A stretch of 64,000 bases of DNA from Brachybacterium aquaticum (GTDB lineage Bacteria; Actinomycetota; Actinomycetes; Actinomycetales; Dermabacteraceae). The stretch is from assembly GCF_014204755.1 (NCBI RefSeq), contig NZ_JACHLZ010000001.1:310001-374000 (forward strand), read 5' to 3'. Every line of letters starts with the position of its first letter. The stretch's first letter is position 1. The notes under the pieces are model-generated. The model had not been told where the DNA came from. It made no database searches and was given only the letters and a program-made list of their open reading frames with translations. Of this stretch, positions 63,407 through 64,000 are shown one piece after another. The position numbers and the translations under genes are program-made.

Positions 63407-64000
63407 ATGCGACCCGACCTCGACCTGCGCGCCGCCCTCGACACCCGCGGCGCCGCGATCCTGCTGACCCTGTCCCTGTTCGCCCTCGCCGGCACCGCCG
63501 CGCTCGGCGGCCTCCTCCAGCCCTCCCTCATGGAGGGCCGCACAAGCGACGTCGAGCTGACCGTGGTGCTCATGACCCTGCCCCTCGCGCTCATCCTCCC
63601 GGCAGTGATCGTGCCGGTCGTGGCGGGGGAGTGGTCCGACCGCTCCATCCAGAACACCTTCCTCCAGCGCCCCGGCCGCGCCGGCGTGCTCGGCTCCAAG
63701 ACCCTCACGGCGCTGGTCCTCGCCGCCGGGATCGTGCTGGTCACGGTGCTGCTCGCGCTCGGGGCGACCTGGGTGGGCGGCGAGCTGCTCGGCGAGGGCG
63801 CGATCCTCTCCACCCTCGACGGCGTGCTGACCACGCAGCTCGCCGTGCTCGGCGCGACCGTGCTGCTGTCCCTCTCCATGGGGATCCTGCTGCAGTCCAC
63901 CGTGCTCGGCATCGTCGCCGCGATCGGCATCCCGTTCGTCGTCTCGACCGCGGGGACGCTCGCCGTCGCCTTCGGCTCCGAGACCCTCGCCGAGATCGTG
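63407..64000 (+). CDS. ABC transporter permease (3' partial)
   Basis: The frame is open from ATG 63407 (AAGGAG 8 bases upstream) to the window end: 198 codons. The N-terminus has a short cytoplasmic lead (MRPDLDLRAALDTRG), then four to five spans with VVAGEWSDRSIQNTFLQRPGR between the second and third, a layout typical of ABC-2 permeases of BcrB/NatB type. It is the partner of the preceding ATPase. Confidence 0.85.
   Translation, partial: MRPDLDLRAALDTRGAAILLTLSLFALAGTAALGGLLQPSLMEGRTSDVELTVVLMTLPLALILPAVIVPVVAGEWSDRSIQNTFLQRPGRAGVLGSKTLTALVLAAGIVLVTVLLALGATWVGGELLGEGAILSTLDGVLTTQLAVLGATVLLSLSMGILLQSTVLGIVAAIGIPFVVSTAGTLAVAFGSETLAEIV

Overview
The window is chromosomal DNA from a very GC-rich Gram-positive actinobacterium. 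GC content, the many GTG starts, the DUF222/HNH gene, the two-subunit E1 alpha-keto acid dehydrogenase and the seven-subunit-type Mrp antiporter operon fit the Micrococcales; a Brachybacterium-like organism is my best guess, by inference only. I see no prophage, IS element or CRISPR array. Many starts lie 6-7 bases after a TANNNT hexamer, which suggests widespread leaderless transcription.

Layout. 1-5.1 kb: end of pstB, a MacB-type ABC ATPase/permease pair, a rhodanese, a CPBP protease and an SDR. 5.1-6.6 kb: purB. 6.7-12.5 kb (all minus strand): the most unusual region. It holds three repeated units of [small Sec-secreted two-cysteine protein + lipoprotein], two of them damaged, around a tripartite exporter (peptidoglycan-binding adaptor, ATPase, permease). 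It looks like an undescribed secreted-peptide or bacteriocin-like locus with candidate immunity lipoproteins. 12.5-19.2 kb: small holin-like membrane protein, a HisC-like aminotransferase, an RDD protein, an MFS transporter, a Gfo/Idh/MocA oxidoreductase and a NagZ-type glycosidase. 19.2-22.8 kb: E1alpha-E1beta-E2 dehydrogenase operon. 22.9-25.6 kb: paired CrcB fluoride channels overlapping a CopD/CtaG fusion. 25.6-32.6 kb: flavin monooxygenase, a repeat-bearing intergenic region, a DUF222 HNH protein, a DUF1345 protein, a BadF-type sugar kinase and divergent murQ.

32.6-37.1 kb: an ABC-F ATPase preceded by a three-codon leader ORF (M-R-L-stop) that could pair with its ribosome binding site, then an O-acetylhomoserine sulfhydrylase and tandem HAD phosphatases. 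37.2-41.5 kb: an NHL-repeat thioredoxin-fold protein and a large membrane protein that resembles a membrane pyrophosphatase without its catalytic residues. 41.5-45.2 kb: TetR regulator, tRNA-Gly, dcd with a coupled unknown gene, and an Atg22-like MFS protein. 45.3-52.2 kb: mrpA(B)CDEFG, with long hydrophilic tails on C, F and G. 52.2-57.3 kb: fhs, then a divergent MmpL/MarR pair. 57.4-60 kb: tRNA-Phe, -Asp and -Glu between a CurA-like reductase and a glycosyltransferase. 60-64 kb: a zincin-like metallopeptidase, a NarL-type two-component system and an ABC exporter cut by the window end.

A decamer, CCCGTCGGCC/GGCCGACGGG, recurs at least 26 times. It clusters in non-coding stretches and in Pro-Ser-Ala linkers, and is not explained by any gene.
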